Shown piece after piece: positions 11,121-22,131 of a DNA stretch of 64,000 bases. Origin of the DNA: Caenorhabditis remanei. Its lineage: Eukaryota > Nematoda > Chromadorea > Rhabditida > Rhabditidae. The notes beneath the pieces are model-generated. The model saw only the letters and a list, made by a program, of their open reading frames with translations. It made no database searches and was not told the DNA's origin. A program made the position numbers and the translations under genes. Every line of letters starts with the position of its first letter. The first letter of the stretch is position 1. The stretch lies in the NCBI RefSeq assembly GCF_010183535.1, contig NC_071329.1, forward strand, positions 2,356,001 to 2,420,000, written 5' to 3'.

Positions 11121-11462
11121 CTTGCAAACCGGGCCGAAACGGGCCGGCTCGTAACTCGCTTCAAACTTAATATTATGAGCTGAAAAATATACCAAAATGT
11201 AGATCTCAGCGAGTTCTATCTCCGTGACCTACTACGGGCCGGATGGCTATTCGTTAATATGCCGCGGGCCGGGAAAAAGTGGCAAAAAAACGCGAAAATG
11301 GCCGAAAAGCCATTCCAGCCGGGCCCGCGGCACATTAACGAATAGCCATCCGGCCCGTAGTAGGTCACAGACTGAGAACTCGTCGAGATCTACATTTTGG
11401 TATATTTTTCAGCTCATAATATTCACTTTGAAGCGAGTTACGCGCCGGCCCGTGTTTGCAAG
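11121..11462. mobile_element. GC-rich CTTGCAA foldback element, copy 3
   Basis: This is a full-length copy from CTTGCAAACCGGGCCG to GGCCCGTGTTTGCAAG, with the centre AAAACGCGAAAATGGCC. It starts 36 bases after the stop of F-box B. Confidence 0.95.
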
Positions 11463-11559
11463 TATGTTTCTTTCTGCCTTCCAGACTGCCTACTGAATGG
11501 CCGGTCACCTTTTCTCTTTTCCTTGATTCTTATTGAATTCTAAATATTAAAAATTAACT

Positions 11560-12503
11560 TGAAATTCACGAGGACCCTAACCAAAGAATGCATCCAAACA
11601 TCATTGCACTACTGTCCCGGTCAATGACTATGCAGTGATTTTCATGAAGTATGCCAATCGATATACCCTGCTGAGTCATACTGGACGTTGAAGACGATTC
11701 ACGGATATTTCAACCAATTGATTTCCGGGCTCCAATGGACATTCATGGTCGCGGATACTGTCACCATGAAAATGTCAACGGACCAGCGCTTGACGTTATG
11801 AACCAATGAGGAGTTTGTCACAATCGAGAGAATGGGTTAGTGTTTGTCACATGTTTTTTCATTTGCTTTTATATTCTGAACTGTCTTTTACATTCCTTAT
11901 TTTCCATACTTGGCAACCGGGCCGAAACGGGCCGACACGGGCCGGCGCGTAACTCGCTTCAAACTCAATGTTATGAGCTGAAAAATATATGAAAATGTAG
12001 ATCTCGACAAGTTCTATGTCCGTGACCTACTACGGGCCGGATGGCTATTTGGTAATGTGTCACGGGCCGGGAAAAAGTGCCAAAAAACGCTACAAATGGC
12101 CAAAAAAACCATTCTAGCCCGGCCCGCGGCACATTAACAAATAGCCATCCGGCCTGTAGTAGGTCATGGACATAGAACTCGTTGAGATCTACATTTTGGT
12201 ATATTTTTCAGCTCATAACATTGAGTTTGAAGCGAGTTACGCGCCGGCCCGTGTCGGCCCCGTTTGCAAGTATGTTATTTTCAGACCTTGTGCGTAGAAT
12301 TCTCCACATTGATGCGACACAACGATTGACTATTGCAATGATTCAGCAGGATGATTGGTTTCAAAACTTCAAGCGCCCGGAAAACCAATGTGATTCCCCT
12401 TATTGCCGATCATGTGCTAGGGAGTGCTTGTATATGTTTAACGTCTTCTATTCACTCTATTCTTTATACTTATATTTCTTATATAACTAAACCTATAATA
12501 AAT
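11560..12503 (+). pseudogene. CHK1-like protein kinase remnant, two fragments
   Basis: Fragment 1 (about 11580-11840) shows kinase-like stretches HPNIIALL and YFNQLISGLQW across more than one frame. The catalytic-loop position reads IHGRGYCHHENVNG, so the HRD-K-N residues needed for catalysis are lost. Fragment 2 follows an ATTTTCAG acceptor at 12280 and encodes LVRRILHIDATQRLTI and DDWFQNF, typical of the last kinase helices. An AATAAA lies at 12497. A GC-rich foldback element sits between the fragments. The closest match from memory is the CHK1 or related nematode kinase group. Confidence 0.7.
11909..12270. mobile_element. GC-rich CTTGCAA foldback element, copy 4, inside kinase pseudogene
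   Basis: Both arms are complete (ACGGGCCGGATGGCTATT and complement), and the right end is CGTTTGCAAG. It separates the two kinase remnants and lies only a few bases before the acceptor of the second. Confidence 0.95.
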
Positions 12504-12603
12504 ACTTGAAAGGAAGATAAAATGTGTTAGCTTATGTTTTATAGTATAAACGGCCAAGTATTTCTGCGAAATATACTTTTCGTGAATTCCACAGTTATAG
12601 AAT

Positions 12604-12650
12604 GACTGAAGTCGGAAGTCGGAAGTCAGAATTCCATGCAACTCTGGTAT
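12604..12650. repeat. Short GGAAGTC repeat fragment
   Basis: GAAGTCGGAAGTCGGAAGTC is followed by AATTCCATGCAACTCTGG. This matches one end of the foldback family described at 35463, 57780 and 61500. Confidence 0.7.
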
Positions 12651-12659
12651 AGATATAAC

Positions 12660-13220
12660 ATGATTGGGGTCCGTTTGATAAATAATATAATAATAAGACG
12701 AACGTGTTGGATGCTGTAAAGATAATAGGGGTCATTGAGCAATATGGATACATACCAAATCATAAACATGAGAAAACGTTTCAGCTTATGAGTAAAAAGA
12801 AACAACAGTTCTGAAGTAATTTTTAATTTTTGAACAGAATGAGAAAAATTGAAAGAAAATTGAACAAATGTTCACGTCAACGGTTTTGAGCATTATGAGA
12901 GTAGCTGGTTTCTATAAAAGTGAGAGATGGAATCTTCTTCCAGATAATCTTCTTCCAAAAGTGAGAGTTGTTCACCTTCGCCTTTATTTTATGATCCCGG
13001 TTGATCATATAAAGTTGTCTTTCTATTTCGCGTCAAAATACCCCCTGGGAATTACCAACAGGTCAACCAGAAAAGGCACACACACACACACACACACAGA
13101 AACACACACACACGCACACACACACACAGAACGAGTCGTACCTGCGTACACACACCCACCCAGAAAATCAATTGTTGAGTTCTGCGCTCCTTATTCTTAC
13201 CAATCCCTTTTAATTCTCAG
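12660..13220. other. Spacer with CA microsatellite
   Basis: No gene was recognised. An impure CA repeat occupies about 13077-13128. A long frame through this stretch is only an upstream extension of the F-box gene that begins at 13228. Confidence 0.6.
13077..13128. repeat. (CA)n microsatellite
   Basis: This is an impure dinucleotide repeat with interruptions AGAAA and CG. It lies about 100 bp upstream of an F-box gene. Confidence 0.95.
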
Positions 13221-13227
13221 TCCAAGA

Positions 13228-14374
13228 ATGCCTATTCCATTTCTAAAGCTTCCAACTTTAGTCCAAATCGAAGTAATGAAACAACTGGAACTTCAAGAAG
13301 TGTTCTTGTTGAGTCTATGCTCTGAAAAGTCGAAAAGAATGGCTCAACGTCTCAGCATAAAACCAATGAAAATTAAATATACATTTCATGAAAATTCTGT
13401 CCGAGCTTCTGTAGCGTTTGACCAATACGAGTGGACAACACAGGATGTCGCTAATCTGAAATTTGTTCCATCCATTCCACCTGTGAAGCTAGGAGGGATA
13501 AGTTACAAGTGAGTCATTATTTTGGACTACTTGGTAAATAAAACTATTCCAGATACGTCAACGGCGCGTTACACTGCATTGAAGAGCCCGCAGCTTTGGA
13601 GTTTCTTCAAAGTCATATGAACAACGTGTTCCATGGCCAACCACAAGTTCAACTACACGTCAACTCCATTTATTCTATGTACCAATCTGGAATTATCAGG
13701 GATGTCACTGATACAAGTTTTAAAATAGATGATTTGGTCACGGAGGAACTCGAGAACTATCTGACCATTCATCCAAACCTGAATAGCCTACGGTTAGCCA
13801 CCAAACTTTTTGGGCCACCGTTTGGAAATGACTCAAAGTTGTGGGATATCAAAGGATTGGCGTTTCAAAGAACATATAATGAGTTTGATGCGATTTTGGG
13901 TAGGGAGATTGACGAAAAAGGTTCGGAAATAATGAGAAACTTTGGTGGAGAGTGTCTGCTCATGTTCCATGTAGTCTATGATATCGAAGACTGGAAATAT
14001 ATGATCAGAAGTTGGAAAACAAAAGAATCCTATCAAAATTTGAAATGTTTGTATACAACGGCACCCAAGGGAACTGCTATCGAACATGACATGATTTCGG
14101 AATTCAATTTCGTGAAGTGGGATGGTCAGAGACGACCAAGATTTGCAGACTTCGATCCGAAGTTAGTTGTTGTAACAGGGTATTGAACGTTATTGTACCA
14201 ATTTTCAGAATTATCAATATGAGATTGCATCCTGGAGGACTCGACTGCGGCGAGTGGATGGATATCCAACAGGATGGCGGTGGGAAGTGGGCATCGATTA
14301 AGAGGAAAGATAGTGAGATATGTTTTGTTGTGTGGGATGAAGACCTTTTGAAACCAGACGATTCGCAACCTTGA
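13228..14374 (+). CDS. F-box protein of the FBA_2 / sdz-33 type (351 aa)
   Basis: Three exons, 13228-13508, 13553-14161 and 14209-14374, sum to 1,056 bases in frame. The N-terminus MPIPFLKLPTLVQIEVMKQL followed by EVFLLSLCSEKSKRMAQ is the F-box form used by the nematode fbxb and sdz-33 group. The long second exon should be the FBA_2 domain. The C-terminus with RLHPGGLDCGEWMDIQQ is also typical of that group. These proteins are putative SCF adaptors, often in fast-changing clusters. The ATG was chosen because it lies seven bases after a TAATTCTCAG acceptor, fitting trans-splicing. It is unrelated in detail to the tandem F-box pair on its left. Confidence 0.9.
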
Positions 14375-14414
14375 CATTTTTTGGTTTTGAAACGTCTGGT
14401 TACACCGTTCCTTA

Positions 14415-14795
14415 CTAGGGAATGTTCCAGACGTAACTTGGCCTTTCAAATTGCCTCATATCCTATAAGGTACTTTTGAACACGCTGATTCAGAATATGG
14501 AATCCGATTTTGCTGAACGCTTCATTGAACTGAGATATAAGCATTTTAAGTCATTTCTAGGCCAAAAGTTGCATTTTTCAAGAGGCTGAAAATCAATTTT
14601 CGACTCAATTCTTTTGATTTTCAGCCTCTTGAAAAATGCAACTTTTGGCTTAGAAATGACTTAAAATGCTTATATCTCAGTTCAATGAAGCGTTCAGCAA
14701 AATTGGATTCCATATTCTGAATCAGCGTGTTCAAAAGTACCTTATAGGATATGAGGCAATTTGAAAGGCCAAGTTACGTCTAGAACATTCCCTAG
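14415..14795. mobile_element. Harbinger-like MITE, copy c, near-perfect palindrome
   Basis: The ends are CTAGGGAATGTTC and GAACATTCCCTAG, flanked by TTA on both sides. The arms are almost fully complementary to a centre at CGACTCAATTC. End and target preference match the copies at 9129 and 19955, but the internal sequence differs. Confidence 0.9.
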
Positions 14796-14839
14796 TTAGT
14801 CTTTTCAGCCCATCTTTTGATTGTCACTATCTCCTATCC

Positions 14840-15303
14840 TACAGTACCGTCCAAACGGTTGTCAATCAATTTTGCCCGTTTTCAGTTGTTGAAATTGTTC
14901 ACCTTTGAGAGTGGGTCATGGTCATACTGATTGTCCCATCAAAGAAAATTTCAATGGATTGTACAGATCAAGAGTAGAGCTTCATTTTTGTAGTTGACAA
15001 CTTTTTTGTACGAGCACTCCCTAGAAAGTTATGTATTGACAAAGTAATATCTCCATAAAATCGGCCCAGTTCAGTACAAAATAGTGCGATTTTTGAGCTG
15101 TCCCTTTAAAATGACCATAACTCTCGAGGGAGCGTCCGTACAAAAAAAGTTGTCAACTACAAAAATGAAGCTCTACTTTTGATCTGTATAATTCATAAAA
15201 AATCTAATTGATGGGACAATCAGAATTACCTAGACACACTCTCAAAGTTGGCCATTTTCAACTGAAAACGGCCAAAGTTTACAACCTTTTGGACGGTACT
15301 GTA
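14840..15303. mobile_element. Tc1/mariner-like MITE, copy c
   Basis: Inverted ends TACAGTACCGTCCAAA and the complement GGACGGTACTGTA are flanked by TA. The interior shares GTAGTTGACAACTTTTTTGTAC with copies a and b. Confidence 0.85.
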
Positions 15304-16600
15304 CATACTTTAATACATTGTGTTGCACTTGTATTGAATTTTATTCTCCAATTTATACTTTCACGATTGTAATAAATTATTATTATTATTAACAAGAAAA
15401 TATGAAATTAGAATCAGAGCGAAGTTACATGGCTTCAAATACCGCAATAGCGATGGACAGACACACAGACAGACATCTATCAATTCCACTTTCTGAAAAT
15501 ATGCTTATGTATTCAACAAAGACTTATGTATGTATGTAACAAATATAGTTTTAGTATGGTTGCAGATTACGGTTACAGTAGAGCGCAGTTGTTATCGTCA
15601 GCTCACTCACCGCATTCATGAAAGTTGAATTAAATCTGGAAAAACCATAAAAGTTGCAAGAATAAGCTTTAAAACTTGGCGAGTATGGGTTTTCAAATGA
15701 TATATCAAGATTTGAACTAGGGAAGAGACGCAGAGAAGGGATAGTGTCTCACTCACTAGAGAAACGTCCAAACCGTTTATTTCAACAGGGAAGCACGCTA
15801 CCAAAAAACTTTCAATTGGTAAAATATAGAGCATAAAATTCTGCACATTTTGTTAGTGGACAACCTTTTGATAGCTGTTCAGAGTCGAGAGATACAGTTT
15901 GTTAAAGATTGGGAGAGACACAGAGAAGCGAGATTGTCTGACTGTCTGTGTGCTCTCTCTCTCTCTCTCTCATACCACTGAAAAATGTGTTGTATAATAA
16001 TTTGACTATGGGGATTCCATTTTTAATGTCTAGAATATGGGATAACGTTCGGGAAGCGACACAACCGAAACATTTTTTATCTAATATTATTACAGCTATT
16101 GAGCGAATGTCGAATCTTGAAATCGGGATCTTGCTCGTTGAGCCATTGGAGATATTAAAGAGCAAGGAATTGGAGCGTCGTGGTTAGCGCGGTGCGGTAG
16201 GATACCAAAATCAAGATCGTTACATGTACCTCGGTTGGGGTATATGTCTTCCGGTCTTGTCTACTGTGACATAAACCTCTGATGGGGTCTATGCCTAGAC
16301 TCTTTTTATATGCATTTCATACCAGAACACAATTAGAATAAAGGGATTTATTGGGTAAAGATAAATGAGGATTAATATAAAAGTCATCGCGTCGAAATCC
16401 TTTTTCAGTACAGCTGGCTGTCCTATCGGATAAAAAGTCACCCTTCATATTTGTCTATGGGTATAGGCTACAATAATCCAATATTCACTATCTGCCTTCA
16501 CAAACGATTGGAATAGCTGAGTTCTTCCCCTCTCACGAGGTCTCAGGTTGTGGGTGTGACGACACTATAAAAATTTGATGATCATATGCTTTTTCGTTAT
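15304..16600. other. Intergenic region with GAGACGCAGAGA repeats
   Basis: No gene was recognised. GAGACGCAGAGAAGGGATAG near 15724 and a related GAGACACAGAGAAGCGAGA near 15913, followed by a CTCTCTCTCT run, belong to a dispersed repeat also present at 22340-22480. A frame at 15948-16187 has no splice or homology support. Confidence 0.5.
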
Positions 16601-17307
16601 TAAAAACTTACATCTTTGAAAAAGGTCTTCATTTCTGGGTTTTTCGCTATTTGCGCACGGAGTTCACATTCCCAAATAGCCTTAACAGTGTGTCCTTTTT
16701 GAGCGATATTCCTTTCTTGGTGGCCTCAAACAAATCGCGAATATCGCGCTCCGGGAAACACATTTCACATTCGTGCCACATACAGCCGTTTACCTATGAA
16801 ATGGATCCATGACTCGGTGGTAATATTTTTATAAAACTAACCTCGTTGGAATAGCCATCCACAAAGTATGAGCTCGCTCCAGTTGTAATCTTGTACTCTC
16901 CGTCATTGAGCGAGTGCTGGATCTTCAAATTGGGGTCCTGATCGTTTTACCATTGAAGATATTTGAGAGCTAGATCGCAGTTGGATCGGCCAGGTCAACG
17001 GAATCCGTTCTCCGGGACGCACAGCTTTAACCAATATACATAAGATGGCAGGCTCGTCACATTGAGTGACCTTCGCACACATGCAGTCCATTGACAAGCG
17101 TTTGGTGACAGTTATATTTTCAAATATACTTCTCGCATTGCTTGTCATCATTTTTCCATTTATATTCAATTTTTCCACTGCTTTGATACCTCGGAAAAAC
17201 GTCAAAGAGTGGTGGTGTTCGTTATCCAAACATACTCGTTGCAAATAGAGACTGAAAAACTGGAAAATGAGATAAAATATGAGAATGGGATAGCTTACCA
17301 GTAGCAA
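16600..17307 (-). pseudogene. Polinton/Maverick-type DNA polymerase B fragment
   Basis: A frame at 17307-16903 leads towards VDGYSNE. After a possible intron, GCMWHECEMCFPERD and IWECELR follow at about 16800-16615. These are spaced as in protein-primed family B polymerases of Polinton elements, before the catalytic palm. The frame breaks at least once between these motifs and near 16940. No palm motif, integrase or capsid gene was seen nearby, so this is an isolated, inactive fragment of an old element. Assignment rests on motif memory. Confidence 0.55.
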
Positions 17308-17555
17308 TCAGGACAGAGGAGTTAGAGGAATAGGGGAACTAGTATTCTATAAAAATAAGAGGGAAAGGGAGCGACCAGCCATACAGTAGGCAGTCTGGGA
17401 GGCATAATGAGATGGGAGATCGTCTATGACTTACGTCAAGTGGAAACATATCTTCGTCTTTTGCGTATTGTCTTCTGGGAAGAGCGCACACCACTTTCAT
17501 GGTCATAGTCCCTGTGGGTCTTGGCTTCTGGGAATACGCTAGGCCTATGACCACA

Positions 17556-17701
17556 TACTGTGAAAAAAATAAAGTTTGGCCAAGGATTTTCAAAAAAAAT
17601 TTTCGCGCCCAAAACGCTTTAGTGCATTTGTGAACTAAAGCGTTTTGGGCGCGAAATTTTTTTTTGAAAATCCTTGGCCAAACTTTATTTTTTTCACAGT
17701 A
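17556..17701. mobile_element. 146-bp perfect-arm hairpin, TA-flanked
   Basis: The ends TACTGTGAAAAAAATAAAG and complement are near-perfect over about 65 bases per arm, including CCAAGGATTTT and CGCGCCCAAAACGCTTTAG. The TA edges suggest a Tc1/mariner-like MITE of a family different from the TACAGTACC set. Confidence 0.85.
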
Positions 17702-17705
17702 GTCC

Positions 17706-18060
17706 CTTTTCATTCCTCTAGAGTGTCAAATCTTGTGTTTGCTTTCTAGACGATTCCTCGTTCAATGTCATAAAACTGTGAGTCACCGTATGGAGCCTCC
17801 TCTCTTTCCGTTGACTTTCTCCGACTCCATGAGTGATATGGGTGTGACTCCATTCCTTCCCTCTCCCCAATAGCCAATTTTCATTCATTCGCTGAGAAAT
17901 GTAACGATGCATCAAGACGTCCTTCTGGTTGGATGTCGAAATATATAAGTTATTGTATTATTTTTATTGAATTCTAAGTCAACTTTATTTATTCACGTGT
18001 CTTGAGGTAAGTGTTTTCTTCTTGATAGTAAATGCGCTCTATGGATAATTAGGTGTGCTT
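17706..18060 (+). repeat. Dispersed repeat, unit 1
   Basis: The unit includes TATGGAGCCTCCTCTCTTTC, CATTCATTCGCTGAGAAATG, ATCAAGACGTCCTTCTGGTT and GAGGTAAGTGTTTTCT, and closes near AATGCGCTCTATGGATAATT. A second copy is at 20461-20835 and an inverted partial copy at 33380-33600. Splice-like CTTTCTAG and GAGGTAAGTG are conserved. There is no stable reading frame. Confidence 0.75.
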
Positions 18061-18061
18061 T

Positions 18062-18262
18062 CTGATAGATTTTTTTGCAAAAACTCTTGTCCGAGAGGAC
18101 TACACGGCCACGCGCGGAAAAACTCTACCGCCTTGGCTCATTTTGAGTCAGGAGAACGGGAATTGTGGCGATTTTTAGCATAATATGCGTCAATAAGAAT
18201 AGTTTATTTGAATTTCCTGAAATATCGGTGTCTACAATATGACTTCAGTCCTCCGTTAATAA
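18062..18262. mobile_element. Partial TTAA-type foldback
   Basis: This matches one half of the element at 32478-32908: TGTCCGAGAGGACTACACGG, ..CTCATTTTGAG.., CGATTTTTAGCATA and the terminal GACTTCAGTCCTCCG followed by TTAA. The other half is missing. Confidence 0.7.
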
Positions 18263-18442
18263 TAGATTTTCGGACAAATTTTATATAACTCCTCCGCCCC
18301 GTCCACAGGGACTATTCGTGTGAAAACCAATTAAAGAAAACTTGGAAAAAACATGAAACGCAAGTCTGGCAGGGAGTTGTGGGCGGAGCTTAAACTGCAA
18401 AAAAATCACGTAATATCAAATTTTCGTTTGAATTATGATATA

Positions 18443-18741
18443 TACCGGCGGCTCGTAACTCGCTTCAAACTCAATATTATCACCTCAAAAATATACCAAA
18501 ATGTAGATCTCGATGGCTATTTGTTATTGTGCCGCGAACCGGGGAAAAAGTGCCAAAAAACGCGAAAATGGCCAAAAAAGCCATTCTAGCCCGGCCCGCG
18601 GCACATTACGAATATCCATCCGGCCCGTAGTGAGTTATGGAGATATAACTCGTCGAGATCTACATTTTGGTATATTTTTCAGCTCATAATTTTGCGCTTG
18701 AAGCGAGTATCGGCCCGGCCCGTTTCGGCCTGGTTTGAAAG
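18443..18741. mobile_element. GC-rich CTTGCAA foldback element, copy 5 (left end eroded)
   Basis: Arms are recognisable from GGCTCGTAACTCGCTTC to CCTGGTTTGAAAG. The end is mutated from TTTGCAAG to TTTGAAAG. Confidence 0.85.
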
Positions 18742-18767
18742 TATGCTAAAAAATATCCTTCGTTCAG

Positions 18768-19679
18768 AAACGCTGATACTTGAATAAGCTTCGTGAGCTG
18801 GATGAAGGAACCACTAAAAAAAATGAAGGAGCAGACAAGAGGATTGGATATGAGGACGTGCAAATCTACTCACATGCTCCAAAGTCAAATAAGAAGAAGT
18901 ACATGTTCAATGACTGCCCAAAAGCTCAAAGACTACAAAGTCAAACACATCTTGGACTAGAGGAGAAGATTGTTGATTCATATACCCTCATCTATAACAT
19001 AAATCCGGATGCACATGTGTTCTCTCTTATTGAGTACCTTTAGGTGGATCTTGGTGGAAAACATTGGATCGTAGACATGGTCAAAGTCGAAGACGAGAAA
19101 CAGACAATTATGAGATTGGCAACATTTGTGAAGAACCCGATGACGACTGGCTACAGTACCAGAAGAGAAATTTTTGCATCTGCGGTAATGGTTCAAGCTG
19201 TGTTGAGAAAACAAGAGGAAATGGCAGCCAAGAATAATCAAGCCGTGGTCAAAGTGAGTTCTAAAAAACGTACTTGCAAACCGGGCCGACACGTAACTCG
19301 CTTCAAACTCAATATTATAATCTGAAAAATATACCAAAATGTAGATCTCGACGAGTTCTATATCCGTTACCTACTACGGGCCGGATGTCTATTCATTAAT
19401 ATGCCGCGGGCCGGGCTAGAATGGCTTTTTTGGCCATTTTCGCGTTTTTTGGCACTTTTTCCCGGCCCGCGGCACATTAACGAATAGCCATATGACCCGT
19501 AGTGGGTCATGGACATCGAACTCGCTGAGATCTACATTTTGGTATATTTTTCAGCGCAAAATATTGAGTTTGAAGAGAGTTACGGGCCGGCCCGTTTTGG
19601 CCTGGTTGACAACTATGCTAAATATATCTGAATATGTGATTTACAAAACAATATTTCAGACAACACATCTTCCTGAATG
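18768..19679 (+). pseudogene. Unrecognised gene remnant between two foldback elements
   Basis: An open frame runs from 18783 to 19260 with one in-frame TAG at 19041-19043. It contains RIGYEDVQIYSHAPKS, LGGKHWIVDMVKVED and REIFASAVMVQAVLRKQEEM. A GTTCAG acceptor precedes it at 18767, but TGA at 18774 blocks that frame. A GTGAGT donor at 19255 can join a short terminal exon after ATATTTCAG at 19662, ending TTHLPE and stop; the intron then contains a GC-rich foldback. I do not recognise the family. It is probably a decayed gene, or a gene whose first exon and one stop are misread. Confidence 0.45.
19273..19613. mobile_element. GC-rich CTTGCAA foldback element, copy 6
   Basis: A full copy runs from CTTGCAAACCGGGCCGAC to GGCCTGGTTGACAAC. 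The centre is in the opposite orientation to copies 2-5 (GGCCATTTTCGCGTTTTTTGG), so the internal loop can invert relative to the arms. Confidence 0.9.
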
Positions 19680-19954
19680 AACTCGCTCTCTGGAAACCCA
19701 TCTTCCTTCGGAACGAGTCGATAGCCTGTTTCAACATTCTCCAACTATTTCTCAGATTTTCTGTTTCAAAACGCTCACTGTAATCTTCGAAGTTTTCATG
19801 TGTCTTTATTTATTTCAAGTATTTTTAATTTTTAATGCATTCTACATAAATTCGGGTTTATATTAAAAACTAATATATCTCAAAAAATAAAATGATACTT
19901 ACTCTCCCAAGCAGCGTGGTGTCCTAGTCAGTAACATCCCAGACGGAGGTCTAA

Positions 19955-20255
19955 CTAGGGAAGGCCTCCAGGTGACCGTGGAGTTATGGATCGTGACTTA
20001 TATCTTTGGAAAGCTGAAAAGACGCTGATTCCAAATATATATTTAGTTTTTGCCCTCGATGTCTGGTATTCGAGAAAAACGAGGTCAAAATTTGAACTTG
20101 GTAAGGACTTGTTGGGGGTGACCTCGTTTTTCTCGAATACCAGGCCTTGAGGGCAAAAATTGAATATATATATATTCGGAATCAGCGTGTTCCCAGCTTT
20201 CCAATGATATAAGTCACCACCCATAACTCCACGGTCACCTGGAGGCCTTCCCTAG
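19955..20255. mobile_element. Harbinger-like MITE, copy b
   Basis: The ends CTAGGGAAGGCCTCCAGGTG and complement are flanked by TAA on both sides. It is close in sequence to the copy at 9129 but 75 bases shorter in the centre. Confidence 0.85.
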
Positions 20256-20460
20256 TAAGAGGCCCGAACTCAGCGTCCAGATTGGTATCAATGAACCAAA
20301 TGTCGGAACTTCCTTGTTCTAATAATAAGTTTACTTTATTTCTTCTCGGTTTTTGAGGTACGTTTATTTTCTCCCTAAATTTAAACGCGCTCTATAGATA
20401 ATTAATTTTTTTTTTTAACTTTGCGCTAACTTTGATCCCTTCCTTTCGATTCCATCGTTT

Positions 20461-20835
20461 CTAGAGTGTCAATTCAGGTGTTTGCTTTCTAGATAATTCA
20501 ACGTCATAAAACTGTGAATCACCTCCTCCGTTCTCATCGTCCCTCCCGTATGGAGCCTCCTCTCTTTCCGTTGACTCTCACCTCCTCCATCAAAAAATAT
20601 GGGTGTGATTTTTCCCATTCCTTCCTTTTCTCCAATAGCCAGCCAATTTCCATTCATTCGCTGAGAAATGTAACGATGCATCAAGACGTCCTTCTGGTTG
20701 GATGTCGAAATTATAAATTATTGTATGATTTTTATTGAATTCTAAGTCTACTTTGTTTATTGTTGGGTTTTGAGGTAAGTGTTTTCTCCGTGTGTGTAAA
20801 TGCGCTCTATGGATAATTAGGTGTGCTTTCTGATA
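20461..20835 (+). repeat. Dispersed repeat, unit 2
   Basis: This is a near copy of 17706-18060 with a small insertion (CACCTCCTCC). A further fragment (TTTACTTTATTTCTTCTCGG, GAGGTACG) lies at 20330-20410. Together they show a local duplication with about 2.75 kb spacing. Confidence 0.75.
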
Positions 20836-21254
20836 GCAAGTCTTGCGCTATTTTTTGATTCCAAATCTCTTTTTGTTCTTCTAACTCAAAAGATGGACGA
20901 GTTTTTGCGCGCGGCCGTGGAATCCTCTCGGACAAAATTTCTGTTCAATTTTCTGTTTCCTCACATGTTTATTAGCTCGGCACAGTTCCTACAACTGCGC
21001 TCCACCGAAACGCCCTTGAAAAAAGTTTCTTTCTCTGCGTCTCTCAATTTTGCTTTTGGTTGGTTTCGGTAGAGCGCGGTTGTATAAAGCGTACCGTGCT
21101 AATACCAATCTGTAATTAAAATTTGCCGGTGGTGCGTTTTATTAGAAAGTGAAAGTTTTCATTTCAAAATAGAACCATTTTAATTTTCAACAAAAAAATA
21201 GAGAAATTCGGCATGCGCTTTGCTAGAAATACATATTTCCTGACATTTTCTTAT

Positions 21255-22131
21255 TTCAGATATGAATTTCATTTCCTGCACGGGATGCAACATGCTCTAC
21301 AACTACAAGTGCAGGGAGCTTCAGTTTAGAATGAAGGGAAATCAATGACCTGGCAAAACGGAAAAGTGGTTTTCCTCAGACACGATTCGGATTCTTCATA
21401 TGGTGTCTGGGGTCGGAAGGATTTGGACACTTTCAGTGAGAATGAGCACAAGTTCTTGAAAACAGAGCAAATTCTATGTGAAGGCTAGCTGCTTGCTCAG
21501 GAAGAGGAACATTTTTGAAAAGATGAATGGTGATGGCTCAGCTCATGGAGAACCAGAAATCGATTACACAAAAATGAGGAGACTTTTTTCTATTTACGCT
21601 TCTGAGATCGAAAAAATCGGAAAGAAGACATGGAAACTCTCGTTCAGCCATAGGCACATATGTATGTGTCATATTGAATGAGAAAATCAAAAATGCTCGA
21701 ATCAAAGTGGAGATGTTCAATGTGCATGAGAAAATTGTAACAATCAAGCAAAGATATGAGAAACCTGGAATCAGTAAGATCTCACTTTCTCAATAATTGA
21801 TTTCTATAAATCACGTGTTTAGGTATGGACAGAGTGTATCGACGTGATCAAAAAATTTGTTGTCTGGAAAAGTTATATACGGATAGGATCGTTACTGTGT
21901 ATATCAAAGAAACGAGGTTGCCCAATCAATACTTTTTCTCTTCAAGTGCAAGAATACACGATCGGAAAGAAAACTTATATTGGATACTTGGACTCGGTGC
22001 TATTCATCAAGGATACGACAGAAACAGTTGTCTTGGCGTACTTCGAATTCATAAGCAATTTTGGATATGAGAACGTTTTTAATGTATTAACATCGTGAAT
22101 AATTAACATTGTAACACATTCTAGTAATAAA
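21255..22131 (+). pseudogene. CBP/p300-type histone acetyltransferase fragment, decayed
   Basis: After a TTATTTCAG acceptor the sequence reads MNFISCTGCNMLYNYKCREL, like the cysteine-rich part before the KAT11 domain, then stops at about 21345. Later, shifted frames give ARIKVEMFNVHEKIV and, from about 21930, SLQVQEYTIGKKTYIGYLDS followed by AYFEFISNFGYENVF, ending in TGA at 22098. In CBP/p300 the corresponding stretches are HVQEYG..VYISYLDSV and GYLEYVKKLGY, which bind acetyl-CoA and substrate. Several stops and shifts separate the parts, so it is inactive as a full enzyme. AATAAA lies at 22126. Nematodes are known to have extra, shortened cbp paralogues. Confidence 0.6.

Noticed and set aside
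12868..13227. Upstream extension of the F-box frame through the CA repeat
   Set aside because: Translation gives His/Thr repeats from the microsatellite; the ATG at 13228 has a trans-splice acceptor and starts the conserved domain.
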